A stretch of 64,000 nt of DNA. Origin: Solanum dulcamara. Lineage: Eukaryota; Streptophyta; Magnoliopsida; Solanales; Solanaceae. The notes beneath the pieces are model-generated. The model was not told the origin of the DNA. It searched no databases and saw nothing but the letters and a program-made list of their open reading frames with translations. Both the position numbers and the translations under genes were made by a program. Location of the stretch: assembly GCF_947179165.1 (NCBI RefSeq), contig NC_077247.1:8705001-8769000 (forward strand), in the 5' to 3' direction. Below are positions 22,500 through 34,929 of this stretch, one piece after another (within the stretch, counting starts at the first letter, position 1; every line of letters starts with the position of its first letter).

Positions 22500-23060
22500 A
22501 GGAACAACCTCTATAGGAAATTCAACCTCCCTTTCCGGGGGCAGTCAGGAAAGATTTTTAGGGAAGACATCAAGAAATTCACACACCACTGGTATATCCT
22601 CAAGGCTTGGAATTTCCAGGCGTGTATCAAATATATGAGGAAGATAAGCTTTACAACCTTGTCTAACTATCTTCTTTGCCACAACCGCAGAAATGATATC
22701 AGATGTCAATAATCTTTCACCTTGAACAATGATCTGTGAAGGTGAATGAGCTCTAAAGGTCATATGCTTTGACCTACAATCAACTACCACATGGTTTCTA
22801 TAAAGCCAATCCATATCGATAATGATATCATAGTCTTGGAAAGGCATTTCAATTAAATCAACAAGGAAGACTAGATTTTGAATCACTAAGGGACAACCTC
22901 GATAGATTTGATTGCAAATAACTTGTTAACCAAAAGGACTTTAGATAAGCACCCCACAATTGAGTCTCGCAGATTTTATATTTTCAGGAAAAGCCAATGA
23001 TGAGAAAATATATGAATGTGTAGAACCGGGATCAAATAATGTAATAACACATAAGTCGAA
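22500..23060 (-). pseudogene. LR7: aspartic protease and linker
   Basis: The active-site motif FDPGSTHSYIF is intact at 23022-23033 (DPGS). The C-terminal part is open at 22545-22886: YDIIIDMDWL in place of FDVILGMDWL, then IPVVCEFLDVFP before RT. At least two stops lie between. This is the best-preserved protease active site of the minus-strand elements. Confidence 0.85.
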
Positions 23061-23169
23061 TAAGTGAAATTTACCAACAACTACATCTTCTCTATCTTGG
23101 TCATCCCTCTATCTCATTGCATAAGCTCGTGTTGTAGCTCTTGACCTACTAGCTTGATTGGCTGCACCT

Positions 23170-24362
23170 GCACTTATTGCTTATGTGTTTATAGATCTTG
23201 CACCTCTATTCCTTTGAGAGGGAGTGGTAACAGGTTTTTGAACCGAGCCTTCTATACGCGGAGAAGATGTGGGGTTAGGATTAGGACAATCCTTCACTTT
23301 ATGATCGAAGCTTCCATAATTAAAACATGCCAGAAGCTCTTCTACAAGTACCAAAATGATTCTTTCCACATTGTGTTCATTTGCACAAGTGGGTATACGA
23401 GTCTTGCCTTGGCCATAGCTTAGAGTGATGGCAGTAGAGAAACTTGATCTATTCTGCTTATGTTGGGTTAACTTGCGAAACGTATTAGCTGTGGAATTGT
23501 CAAACCTCCCCCTTTTTGATGGACCTCCTGATTCTGCGTAAGCTTTCTTGAACTTGTGTTCATTTCTACCATCTTGTTTCTTATCGATCCTTTCCTAAGT
23601 AAGAGCAGCTGAAACTAATTTATAAAAGTTTTCATATTGTAGGACCGCTACAGATTTTCTAATAGAATCATTCAAACCGTCTTTGAATCGGATGCACTTA
23701 TCTTTTTCATTACTAATAATACCTCAAGCATAGCAGGACAACCTGAGAAACTTCTGCTGATATTCAACAATACACATACTCCTTTGCTCTAAATTTAAGA
23801 ACTCATTTTTATTTGCATCATGATGTGGGATATACTTTTAATGAAATTCTTTCACAAAATCATTCCAAGTAAGAATAGGAGGTTTTGCTCTGGCATTCGG
23901 TACACTTACCCACCAATCATAGGCATCTTTTTGTAATAGTGAGACATCATACTTAAATTTGGCAGTGTCTAAACACTCTAACTGCTTGAACACTCTTTCA
24001 ATCCATTCCAATAACTACTCGACATCTGTAGGGTCAACAGTGACTTCAAACTCAACTCCACCCATTTTTCACATTTTCTCAAAGTTCAGTTCGTCAAGAT
24101 CAGGCACTCTTCTAGCCATGTGATGAAAGAAATCTGTCATTTGTGTAAAAGGGGGATCAACAGTGGGGGCACTATGACTCATTTGAGGGTGTGACCCAAC
24201 TCTCATACCTTGATTACTTCACACTTCAAATCCCCTTCTATTAGGAGGATTAGAATCAGAAAAATATTTCTCAACCACTTCTTGTAGGTGAATTTGGGTA
24301 TTAGAGGTATTTAAACTTTCACGAGCAGATTCCATAAGTCTATTGGAAGTAGAAGATGCCAT
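23170..24362 (-). pseudogene. LR7: gag with zinc-knuckle remnant
   Basis: An ATG at 24362-24360 opens MASSTSNRLMESARESLNT. The gag body is readable in one frame for most of its length (VPDLDELNFEKM, DTAKFKYDVSLLQKDAYDWW, ILTWNDFVKEF), interrupted by several single stops. The knuckle near 23290-23335 reads CFNYGSFDHKVKDC: the second Cys of CCHC is Tyr. Because the frame is conserved, decay is mainly by substitution. Confidence 0.88.
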
Positions 24363-24504
24363 GACTTGATTCCTTCATCAGGGAAGATCACATTGCATTA
24401 GGGAGATGTACATGATGCATATACACTATATATAAAAAAACATGTGACAAAAAGAAAAGGTATACCAACAAGTCACAATAAAAGTCCTAAAATCATAAAC
24501 CTAG

Positions 24505-24517
24505 GCTCTGATACCAA
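24505..24517 (-). other. LR7: primer-binding site
   Basis: The minus strand reads TTGGTATCAGAGCC next to the 5' LTR edge at 24522. Confidence 0.9.
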
Positions 24518-24521
24518 TACT

Positions 24522-24636
24522 TTTAGTATCCCCTTTGGGAGGATGCCACTTACGAAGTAAAAGAAAGTTTTTTTTATAATCTCAAATAGTCAACACATTT
24601 AGAAAACTTTCTTTGAAATTCTATTTCCAATTCAAC
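24522..24636 (-). repeat. LR7: 5' LTR, inner 115 bases
   Basis: TTTAGTATCCCCTTTGGGAG matches the start of the 3' LTR at 17177. LR8 follows at 24637; the LTR resumes at 34930. Confidence 0.88.
24632..24636. other. LR8 target-site duplication, left copy
   Basis: TCAAC precedes LR8 and recurs exactly at 34930-34934. The uninterrupted LR7 3' LTR has TTCAACACCATT at this place. Confidence 0.92.
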
Positions 24637-25471
24637 TGTCACGACCCAACCCCATAGGTCGTGACTGGGGTCCGACTTAAACCCCTATATATATAACTAT
24701 CATGTATAAGAATGATACACAAGAACCCTAGTAGGTAACAATATTTTCATGTACATGTAGCCTCTTTTATTCATATCATATCATGAAATGGCATGCAAGC
24801 CGACAAGGCTGCCATAACATAAAAACATTTACAACTAAACAAACTCACAAACAACCCATGTACTCATGTCTATAAACCTATGAGTATTAACTGTATCATA
24901 TGACGGGACAGGACCCCACCATACCCTTGAATAAATAAATATATACATCAAATGACCAGTATCAAAAGTTAGGCCCTAGAACAGTGGAGCACTTCCAACA
25001 TAGCTGAGTGGAAATCCTAAGCTGGTGGATCTCCAATATGAACAGTTGTACTTGCGGGCATAAAATGTAGCCCCCCAGTGAACGGGGGATCAGTATGATC
25101 TATGTACTAAGTATATAAAGCATAGCATAACATAACTGAGATAAAAATTGAAATGGGGATGCAGAAAACAAGTATGACATTTAATAATTCACTATACCTG
25201 CATCTTATAAAGAGAGGGCATGTATATTATCCTCATATATGACTCCCGGCCCGCTGTGGAACTCAGTGTTGCCATATCATCGTATACGGCATCATACCAT
25301 CATATACGACATCATTTTATACATTACAAATACTTCACTATGTTCTCATATGTATGCTTATCTATTATATTCAACCCTTTAGTGAGGGTCTCAGTGAAAG
25401 AGTAGTGTACATGTCGTACCACACCCGACCCACTATGGGACTCAGTGCCATTATCACATAGTAAAATATAT

Positions 25472-25620
25472 CGAGGAATGTTCGGCCCGATCCATAATTT
25501 AAAATAATATGAAGGAACATACAGCCCAATCCATATTTTAAAATAATGCCGAGGAACGTACAACCCGATCCATATTTTAAAATAATGCCGAGGAACATAT
25601 GGCTCGATCCACATATTCCA
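25472..25620 (-). repeat. LR8: four-copy repeat of about 39 bases in the 3' LTR
   Basis: Units start at about 25473, 25511, 25551 and 25590, each with GAGGAACGTA-like start, CCCGATCCATA and TTTAAAATAAT. The partner LTR has three units (32355-32460) and LR9 two (53129-53200). Confidence 0.85.
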
Positions 25621-27598
25621 TCATATCATTATATATATGTCCGACCCGAGATGCGGTGACGAGCATCATCACATACAGTGTCATCGTATGCTTCACTTCA
25701 TTGTATATGGCATTTCATCCTCGTATACTTCATACATATATATAGCCATCTCGGGACTCGATGAACGAATAGTAAAGCTAGGCACGACTACATTCCCGGC
25801 TCCCTTATGGGACTCAGAGGAAAATGGGTTATAGTGTGCACGAGTAGAGTAGTGAGAAACCATATGTAACTAAGTCATAATTTGAGACTCAATGAAATAG
25901 TCAAGTGAACCGTCACTTGAAGACCAGAGCAGTAATCGTCTTAAGTACCTTCTAAATATCATTAAGAATCATATCAATTGGAGTTTTAGGAATAGTAAAT
26001 ATGTATCGAGACAAGGTTAATCAACTTACAAAAGTAAAGATGTTTGTCGTCGTAGAGACCTTAGGAATAGGAGCTAATGCATTCAATTATTATTCATCAA
26101 ATAGGAGACTCGAGGGTAGTAGTTCAACTACTTTAAGAACTCTAACATCAAGTGGTGAATAAAATTCATGAGTCGTACTCGGAGCCTATAACTGGAACTA
26201 CATCCACCTCATATTATATACCATTTCATTTATACTTAGGAAATTCTGAAGAGAAGAAGAGACAGGCTTTACATATACTACTGTTCATGATCTAAGAGCC
26301 TTAAAAGGCAATAACTCAACTATTACAGGAGTTTTAACATCACAAAGTGAGTAAAGTCTATGAATTACACTTGGAGTTTCATGAGTGGAATTATCCCCAC
26401 ATTTCATATACAAACTATTCATAACTTATACCTAGGACATGCCAAAAGAAAAGAAGAATAGCTCTATATAGCTGTTATGGGTTAATTGCATCCTAGCTCA
26501 CTTCGTTACTTCTTTAACCTATTTAACACGAAATTAATTCTAGGATTAGTGAGTTTCGACTTTCTAGCCCCTAAACCTACCACCCATTATCCATAGGAAT
26601 TACTTCCTTGTTCACACTTCTCAACTAGTCTCGACTAGTCTATTAGTTAGTTAAAGAGTTAACAGAAATCGGGCAGCATCTCCTTTATAACTTGCCCTAT
26701 TCGAACTTTCAATTTAACCCCCAAACCTTATAATCAAACCAACAAAAACAATCAGCAGATCATATACAATTAAAATATGGCAACATTACACAATAAAAGC
26801 TTCCAACAACTCGCTTAAAACTACGATACCAAAATAGGGTTTTTAGTCGCTATTTCATAAAACCTTTAACCGTACGGAATGGAGGGTCGTGTGGATTTAA
26901 ACATAAGAATCCATGCCTTAGTTATACCATGTTCCATCCCTAAAACACACAATAAAATCACCTACAAGCGCAGCACAACAACCACAATATCCTACTCGAC
27001 TTCGATTTAACTATGATGACCTTAGTTTAGTTTGTTTCTAATGTCAAGCATCCTTGTGCAATTTTTATACTTACATCCACATATAAGACGTGTAATACAC
27101 TCCATAAACACAACATAAACTCCAAATTTAAAGGAAAAACCTTACCTTACCCGAAATTGGCCAAAGCTTACCAAAATTTACCTCAGAAGTTCTTCTAGCG
27201 CGGCTGAAATGTCGTGGCTGTGTTTTGTCCTCTTGGTGATGCTAAAAACCTTAAATTTACATTATTAACACCCTCATAACATGTACAAATCCTTACCAAA
27301 ATGTGGGAGAATAAAACCAAGACATACCTTGCTAAAACTTATCTCGAAAGTTCTCTTAACATGCTGAAATTTAGCGGACTGTTTGAATCACTTTCTTGCT
27401 GCCCCAAAATGGAATTTTATGTTATAAAACACCACTATATCACCGTAGGATACCTTAAATAACTATTTCACAGAATGAAATCGGGTCTTACATGGGTAGC
27501 CCCTCAAACCCATAAGTCTCTCTTTAGTCTCTAAGTTCTCTTTTCTTTTTTTTGTTCCTTGTTTTGGATAAACAATGAATCTAAGAGTCATATAACAT

Positions 27599-27660
27599 AC
27601 ATATATATGTTGCCTTAGGAGGTGAAACATGTCATCCCCTAAGGGTGACACATGTCAATC
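27599..27660 (-). promoter_or_regulatory. LR8: 3' LTR promoter-like module
   Basis: Read on the minus strand: TGACATGTGTCACCC, TTAGGGGATGACATG, CCTCCTAAGG, then CATATATATG. This is the same arrangement as in the LR7 LTR. The 5' LTR copy (34445-34480) has lost one of the two ACATGT units. Confidence 0.45.
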
Positions 27661-28157
27661 CCTCATTGGGCTACCTCAATCATGTAACCACCTCTAGGCT
27701 GCCACGTAGCAGTGGGGTCCACCCTCCCCCCAAGAAGGAAGGTGGGTCACCTCCTTGCTTCAGCTACTGCCATATGGCACCTCCTCCTGCTACCATATGG
27801 CACTCTCTTCTTGCTGCCACATGTCATCCTCTTCTCTCCCTTGTGGGTTCATAATCTCGTCTTACCTTAAGAACCCATGTAATCCCTGCTACGCAAGCTT
27901 GATATGTACTCAAGTAGCTTAAGTATGTAAGACTTCTAAGTTAATAGATTACGTAGGTAAGTCGAGTCCTATGACTCATTACTTGGCCTCCAACTTCTTC
28001 CGACTTCTTATGACCCTATTTCCAATCTCCCCTATTATGGGGTATCATATTCTCTCTTCCTTAGAGTTGTTTGATAGTGTCGCAGATTATCCATCTCACA
28101 TAATAACTTCTAAGAAGCTTAAGAGACATTCTGAGCTCAAGAGTGTGGGGTGTAACA

Positions 28158-28200
28158 TCCTTTCCCCTTTAGAACATTCATCCTCGAATGTTAATTAATC
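28158..28200 (-). other. LR8: polypurine tract and preceding conserved stretch
   Basis: The minus strand reads AAAGGGGAAAGGA directly before the LTR start TGTTACACC, preceded by CATTCGAGGATGAATGTTCT, a string shared with LR3, LR6 and LR9. Confidence 0.82.
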
Positions 28201-28280
28201 TTATGAGATCTTACCAGGACTTTGGAAATTCTCTATACCACTTGTCATCTATAGGCCTCCTACTCATCAACCCAATTTAT

Positions 28281-29160
28281 TTAGGAGTTTAGATTACCTA
28301 TAGACATAGGGAACCCATATGGATATTTCTTCTCTATCTTTGTCTCATCACATACTTTAATGGAAGACACATTCTTAGTTTGCAACCTTCTAATTTGCCG
28401 ACCCAAGATGGCGATAGGTCGCTCCTCGTAGGATAACTTCTCTATTATGTGGACCTCATCCACAGAGACTATTCTAGGAGGGTCTCTTATATATTTGCGG
28501 AGCATTGATCTGTGAAAACTTAATGTATTGCTTTAAATAGGATAGTAGGTCTAACTCATAGGTAACTTTACCTATTCTACTAATGATCTGATAAGGACCA
28601 ATGTATCCCCTTCTTACCGAATTTTATTAAACATTTCATTGGTGACGCTTTCACAAATACTCATTTATCCACTTTAACTCAAAAGGTCAACATCGACTAT
28701 CTGCCTATGACTTGTGTTAACTCTAGGCTGTTAATAGTTTTTCCTATATAAGCTTTACTTCATCAATAGCTTGTTGGATCCCCTCTGGGCCTATCCATTA
28801 GTCGAAGGGCGAAATGTCGTACTAAGATTCAACTGTGTTCCCAATCCCTTCTGGAATAATCTCCATTAGTTACCTGTAAATTAAACTTCCCTACCTGAGA
28901 TAATAGATGTGGGAACTCCGTGACATCTTATTGTTTCCTTGCTATGTCATCTCGGATAACCCTCAACTAAATATGCCTTCCAAACTAGAAGGGAATGGGT
29001 TGCTTCTGTCAGCCTATCTACCATCACCCGTATGAACTCATACTTCCTTAGATGCGAGGTCAGCCTGTATTATAATCCATATTAATTGCTTTTCATTTCT
29101 GAGTTGGGGTTTCCATCTCCTGTAATAGGCTATCAAGCTTCTGATGCTCAATTTTGTTTA
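28281..29160 (-). pseudogene. LR8: integrase remnant
   Basis: The tail is open at 28281-28505: MLRKYIRDPP, LSYEERPIAILGRQIRRLQ. Farther out, GVPTSII near 28910-28930 and a degraded PQTDG box near 28795-28810 mark the core. Stops and frame changes are dense, and I cannot identify intact catalytic residues. Confidence 0.75.
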
Positions 29161-31530
29161 ATCTATTGTACAATTCCTCTTAATCCAACTTGTAACACTT
29201 TAGGCAAGCTATCCTATACTTTTACTTAGATCTTCTCTCCAGTTTTCTTACCACACATTATATTGTAATCCTTACACAACCATGTGTAGGTACTTAGAGT
29301 AGTCCAGAAAATGCCTTAGCATCGCTATACTAGTGTCTTACCTCCTTCAATTGAGGTCAAGGATCCACTATGGATTTTGTCCTTAATACTGATTATATCA
29401 TAATAGTTCTGCCTCAAACCATCTTACATTTTTCTTTAATAGATTCTAAATATGGCAATCACATTGCTATTACCGACTTCTTTTTATCGAGTAATCACTT
29501 GATCTTACTCTTAGTATACCAATGTTCGTAGGCTACACAACATTCTTATCCAATTTGCACGAAGTGCGTTCCATTTTAGTCATAGTCTTTCCTGCTCTTG
29601 GCTTACTCTACTCTACATGTGTCATTGTACTAACACGCACTTACAGTCTCTTTTGTCATGCTTGTTTTGCTTTCTTCACTTACTCTTAGGTTTTCTGATA
29701 TTCCAATATAGGAGAGATTTCTTATCCTTTCTCTTTTGCTACTTGTATATCACAATGCCAGTAGCTAGTAACTCTGTTACCAACATCCTATCCTTTAGTC
29801 AAGTATAGCCTGGCTATCCCTTATAATATCTTTAAGTTCTCATTGTGATTCTCTTGTCGTATTCATCCCATTTGCATGCACCCATCCTTTGATGTCATAC
29901 TATTTAAGGTCCTTACTAATAATTATCAACACTGTCTCTAGTATTATGGTTTCTATCCATTCATTGCTGGCTTTTAGATCTTGTTAACTCGTGCTAGTAT
30001 GGGATCTCACTTGAAGCCACTTCCCCCTTTTAGGGTGTATCTATGTCACTATTTGTTTGTGTTTTTACCCTACGCCCTTATTTTAATTTTTCAAATGCGT
30101 ATGATTCTTTTCCAACATATTTGGTATACTGTACCATATCTATGCCTTCCTTTATATCATCCATACCTTTGGTTGCCCATGTACGACATCTTAACATAAT
30201 CGTGAGGTGTTGATCTAGTCTAATTATTGGTACTCGAGTCACGTATACACAATACTTCTTTATGCCTCATGAGCTTTCATCCTCGTCGTGCGCCCGATTC
30301 TCACTTTCTTAACAGCATATCGAGCTTGCCTCAATAATAGGTCTACCTTAACACTATGTTGTTGTACTACCCCTTTAAACTTATAACTATACATTCTCCT
30401 TTCACTCCGTCTTCGTATTCAGTTACTTATGTCTATCTTGGGTACCTCTATTAGAACTTCTGTATTATTCCTCTAGCTCATGTCCATTTTTGGTTGTGCG
30501 CAAGAAATTCCATATTACTCTTTATTTCCTTGCACTATCTATCCTTTTCGTCATCATATAATCTTTATTCAAAACTCTCCTTACAGAACTTGATAAGTCT
30601 TCCTTATTTGTTTCATAGCTTGCTTTTCCGTTTCACACCTATCTTTATATTCCAATCACATGGACCACATCATACCTTCTAGTTACTTCCTTACTAAGCT
30701 TTACTTATTCTCATAACAATCTTCATTATATTCATATGGAATCCTGCTCGCATTCAGTCCCATATCATAACACTGCTTGACCTTCTTCATAATTCTTACT
30801 ATGGGTTACCTACCCTTCTTAGTTAGTCTTATCCTTAATGTCTCACAAGCTATCTTATTAACACTTCATATCCGTCACAATTCTTTTTCCCTTGTACTCT
30901 TGTCTTAATCATACTATTAATTCTTTTAACTATAACTCGTCATAGTTTATCCCTGCGTATCAATTCAGTCGGTGCCTTAATATATTATTATATCCAGATC
31001 TATCAGTCTTCTCTAAATCATCTTCTTTGGATCACAAGTATTTTCCAACTTCGTTCTACCATACCAGTATCGACCTCCTAGTTTCTATTTCTATCACTTC
31101 AGTAATTAACTCATTTCTTGAGGTCAACCATACTCATAGTTTAGTCAAATCTCATCCTTATTATGGGCAAGACGTACTACAACTTTGTATCTCTTTCTTC
31201 TTTTATTTCTAGGAAAATTTGGGTAGAGTTTCCTCTGTATTTCTTACTATCTCAACACCTGCATGCAGAAAATGCCAATAATGCCTCACAGGGACAACAT
31301 ATATATTCAAATCATATCATATCACATCCACACATGGCATCCATAATTAATAGTATAAAAATGGACTTACCTCGTATGTCCACTCGAACTGTACCTGTTG
31401 CACTTTCCTGTTTACTTTTCCTTTCAGTTTTCAACTTTATATGCCAATCGTATTTCAACACCCTACCTGACATATCACCTTCGTGCCTTTACTTACCTGC
31501 GTGCCTTATAACTTCCAATAGAGCCACTTC
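29161..31530 (-). other. LR8: interior without recognisable coding sequence
   Basis: This stretch is pyrimidine-rich on the plus strand. It aligns in patches with the LR9 interior, for example around 30240-30310 versus 55070-55130 and 31200-31400 versus 54460-54600. Six-frame reading, including the 146-codon frame at 31163-31603, gives nothing like a known retrotransposon protein. It may be a relic of deleted gag-pol or a non-coding spacer. Confidence 0.6.
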
Positions 31531-34500
31531 TGTCATGACCCAACCCCATAGACTGCGACTAGTGTCCAACCTGGACCCCCGTATACATAGTTGTCACGTA
31601 TAAGAACTATACACAAGAATCCCAATGGGTAACAACATTTTCATGTACATGTAGCCTCTTTCATTCTTATCATATCATGAAAGAGCACGTAAGTCGATAA
31701 GGCTGCCATAACATAAAAATATTTATGACTTAACAAACTCACAAACAACCCATGTACTCATATCTACAGACCTCTACGAGTATTAACTGTATCATATGGC
31801 AGGACATGGCCCCTGCCGTATCCCTGAATAAACAAATATATACATCGAATGACCAGCATCAAAGGTTAGGCCCCGGAAAAGTAGAGCACTTCCAACATAG
31901 CTGAGTGGAAATCCTAAGCTGGCAGATCTCTAAAATGAACAACTGTACCTGCGGGCATAAAATGCAGCCCCCTGGAGAATGGAGGGTCAGTACGATATAT
32001 GAATCATAACATAACATAACTGAGATAACAACTAAAATAGTGATGCAGGAAACAAGTATGACAGTTAATAATTCACTATACCTGCATCTTATGAAGAGAA
32101 GGCATGTATATCATCCTCACATATCACTCCCGGCCTGCTGTGGGACTCGGTGTTGCCATATCATCGTATACGGCATCATACCATCATATACGACATCATT
32201 TCATACATTATAAGTACTTCACTATGTTCTCATATGTATGCCTATCTATCATATCCAGCCTTTTAGTGAGGGTCTTAGTGAAAGAGTAGTGTACATGTCG
32301 TACTGCACCAGACCCACTATAGGACTCGATGCCATTATCATATAGTAAAATATACCAAGAAATATTCATCCCGATCCATAATTTAAAATAATACCGAGGA
32401 ACGTACGTCCCGATCCATATTTTAAAATAATGTTGAGGAACGTACGGACCGATATACATTTTCCATCATATCATCATATATATGTCCAGCCTGGGACGCG
32501 GTGATGAGCATCATCACATATAGCCTCATCGTATGCTTCACTTTATCGTATACGTCATTTCATCCTCGTATACTTCATACATATATATATAGCTAGCCTG
32601 GGACTCGGTGAACGAATAGTAAAGCTAGGCACAACTGCGTTCCCGTCCCCCTTATGGGACTCAGAGAAAGATAGGTTACAGTGTGCACGAGTAGAGTAGT
32701 GAGAAACCATATGTAACTAAATCATCATTTGAGACTCAATGAAATAGTCAAGTGAACCATCACTTGAAGACCAGAGTAATAATCGTGTAAGTACCTTCTA
32801 AATATCATTAAGGATCATATCAACTGGAGTTTCAGGAATCGTAAACATGTATCGAGACAAGGTTAATCAGCTTACAGAAGTAGAGATATTTGTCATCGAA
32901 GAGACCTTAGGAATAGGAGTTGATGCATTCAATTATTATTCATCAGATAGGAGACTCGAGGGTAGTAGTTTAACTACTTTAAGAACTCTAACATCAAGTG
33001 GTGAATAAAAGTCACGAGTTGTACTCGGAGCCTATAACTGGAACTACCTCCACCACATATTATATACCATTTCATTTATACTTAGGGCATTCTGAAGAGA
33101 AGAAGAGACAGGCTTTACATATACTACTATTCATGATCTAAGAGCCTTAAAAGGCAATAACTCAACTATTACAGGAGTTTTAACATCACAAAGTGAGTAA
33201 AGTCTATGAATTACACTTGGAGTTTCATGAGTGGAATTATCCCCATATTTCATATACAAACCATTCATAACTTATACCTAGGACATGCCAAAAGAAAAGA
33301 AAAATAGCTCTATATAGCTGTTATGGGTTAATTGCATCCTAGCTCACTTCGTTACTTCTTTAACCTATTTAACACGAAATTAATACTAGGATTAGTTACT
33401 TTCGACTTTCCAGCCCCTAAACCTACCACCCATTATCCATAGGAATTACTTCCTTGTTCACACTTCTCGACTAGTCTCGACTAGTCTATTAGTTAGTTAA
33501 AGAGTTAACGAAAATCGGGCAGCATCTCCTCTATAACTTGCCCTATCCAAACTTTGAATTTAACCCCCAAACCTTAGAATCCAACCAACAAAAACAATCA
33601 GCATCTCATATACAATTAAAATATGGCAACAGTACGCAATACAAGCTTCCAACAACTCGCTTAAAACTACGATACCAAAATAGGGTTTTTAGTTGCTATT
33701 TCATAAAACCTTTAACCATACAGAACGGAGGGTCGTGTGGATTCAAAAAAAAGCATCCAAGACTTATTTATACCATGTTCCATCCCTGAAACACACAATA
33801 AAAGCACCTTCAAGTGCAGCACAACAACCACAACACCCTACTCGACTTCGATTTAACTATGATGACCTTAGTTTAGTTTGTTTCTAACGTCAAGCATCCT
33901 TGTGCAATTTTTATACTTCCAGACAACTATAAGACGTGTAATACACTCCATAACCACACCATATACTCCAAATTGAAATAAAAACCCTTACCTTACCCAA
34001 AATTGGCCAAAGCTTGCCAAAATTTGCCTCGAAAGTTCTTCTAGCGTGGCTGAAACGTCTTGGCTATTTTTTGTCTACTTATGCTGATCCAAACCCTAAA
34101 TTTACATTATTAACACACTCATAACATATACAAATCCTTACCAAAATGTGGTAGAATTGAACCAAGCCATACCTTTCTAAAACTTGTCTCGGAAGTTCTC
34201 TTAACATGTTGAAATTTAGCGGACTGTTTGTATCACTTCCTTGCTGCCCCAAAATGAAATTTTACATTATCAAATACCGATATATCACCATAGGATACCT
34301 TAAATAACTATTTCACGGAACAAAATCGGGCCTTACCTTGGTTTCCCCTCAAACCCATAAGTCTCTCTCTCTAGTCTCTAAGTTCTCTTTTCTTTTTTTT
34401 GTTCCTTGTTTTGGATAAAGAATGACTCTAAGAGTCACATAAAATACATATATATGTTGCCTTAGGAGGTGACACATGTCAAGCCCTCATTGGCATACCT

Positions 34501-34929
34501 CAATTATTTAACCACCCCTAGGTTGCCATGTGGCAGTGGTACCTACCCCCAAGCAGGCAGGTGGGTCACCTCCTTGCTTCAGCTGCTGCCACGTGTCATC
34601 ATCTTCTCTCCCTCGTAGGTTCATAATCTCGTCTTACCTTAAGAACTCGTGTAATCCCTTCTACGCAAGATTAGTATGTACTCAAGTACCTTAAGTATGT
34701 AAGACTTCTAAGTTAATAGCTTACGTAGGTAAGTCGAGTCCTATGACTCATTACTTGGCCTCCAACTTCTTTCGACTTCTCACAGCCTTATTTCCAATCT
34801 CCCCTATTATGGGGTATCATATTATCCCTTTCTTAGAGTTGTTTGATAGTGTCACAGATTATCTGGCTCACATGATAACTTCTAAGAAGCTTAAGAGACA
34901 TTATGAGCTCAAGAGTGTGGGGTGTAACA
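31531..34929 (-). repeat. LR8: 5' LTR
   Basis: It opens TGTCATGACCC (plus strand) and ends GGGGTGTAACA. Compared with the 3' LTR, the first 215 bases differ at about 37 sites, whereas about 410 bases at 33068 on differ from 26221 on at only about 11. No good primer site is visible beside it at 31500-31530. Confidence 0.9.
32355..32460 (-). repeat. LR8: three-copy repeat of about 39 bases in the 5' LTR
   Basis: Units start near 32355, 32394 and 32433 and match the four units in the partner LTR. Confidence 0.82.

Larger units (their letters stand above)
24637..28157 (-). repeat. LR8: 3' LTR
   Basis: On the plus strand it opens TGTCACGACCC and closes GGGGTGTAACA. It contains a run of about 39-base repeats (25472-25620), GAGTCCCATA-type dyads, and a promoter-like module near 27600-27660. 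The paired LTR is 31531-34929. Frames such as 25324-25614 merely translate the 39-base repeats. Confidence 0.92.
24637..34929 (-). mobile_element. LR8: innermost element, giant LTRs, integrase remnant only
   Basis: LTRs of about 3.5 and 3.4 kb flank an interior of only 3.4 kb. TCAAC duplications are perfect. The only recognisable protein remnant is the integrase region near the 3' end (28281-29160). No gag, protease, RT or RNase H could be read. It resembles a large retrotransposon derivative dependent on enzymes from other elements; that reading is inference. Same LTR family as LR1 and LR9. Confidence 0.88.

Noticed and set aside
25324..25614. Apparent repeat protein (YVPRHYFKIWIG units), minus strand
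   Set aside because: It is a translation of the 39-base LTR repeat; unit lengths of 38-40 bases do not preserve frame between copies.
25472..25620. Possible CRISPR-like array
   Set aside because: Units are contiguous tandem repeats without unique spacers, in a plant LTR.
29617..31212. Series of small hydrophobic plus-strand frames
   Set aside because: Pyrimidine-rich antisense of the LR8 interior; composition alone yields such frames.
31163..31603. 146-codon open frame on the plus strand inside LR8
   Set aside because: It spans the LR8 interior and the LTR edge on the strand opposite to the element, has no recognisable domain and biased composition; judged chance.
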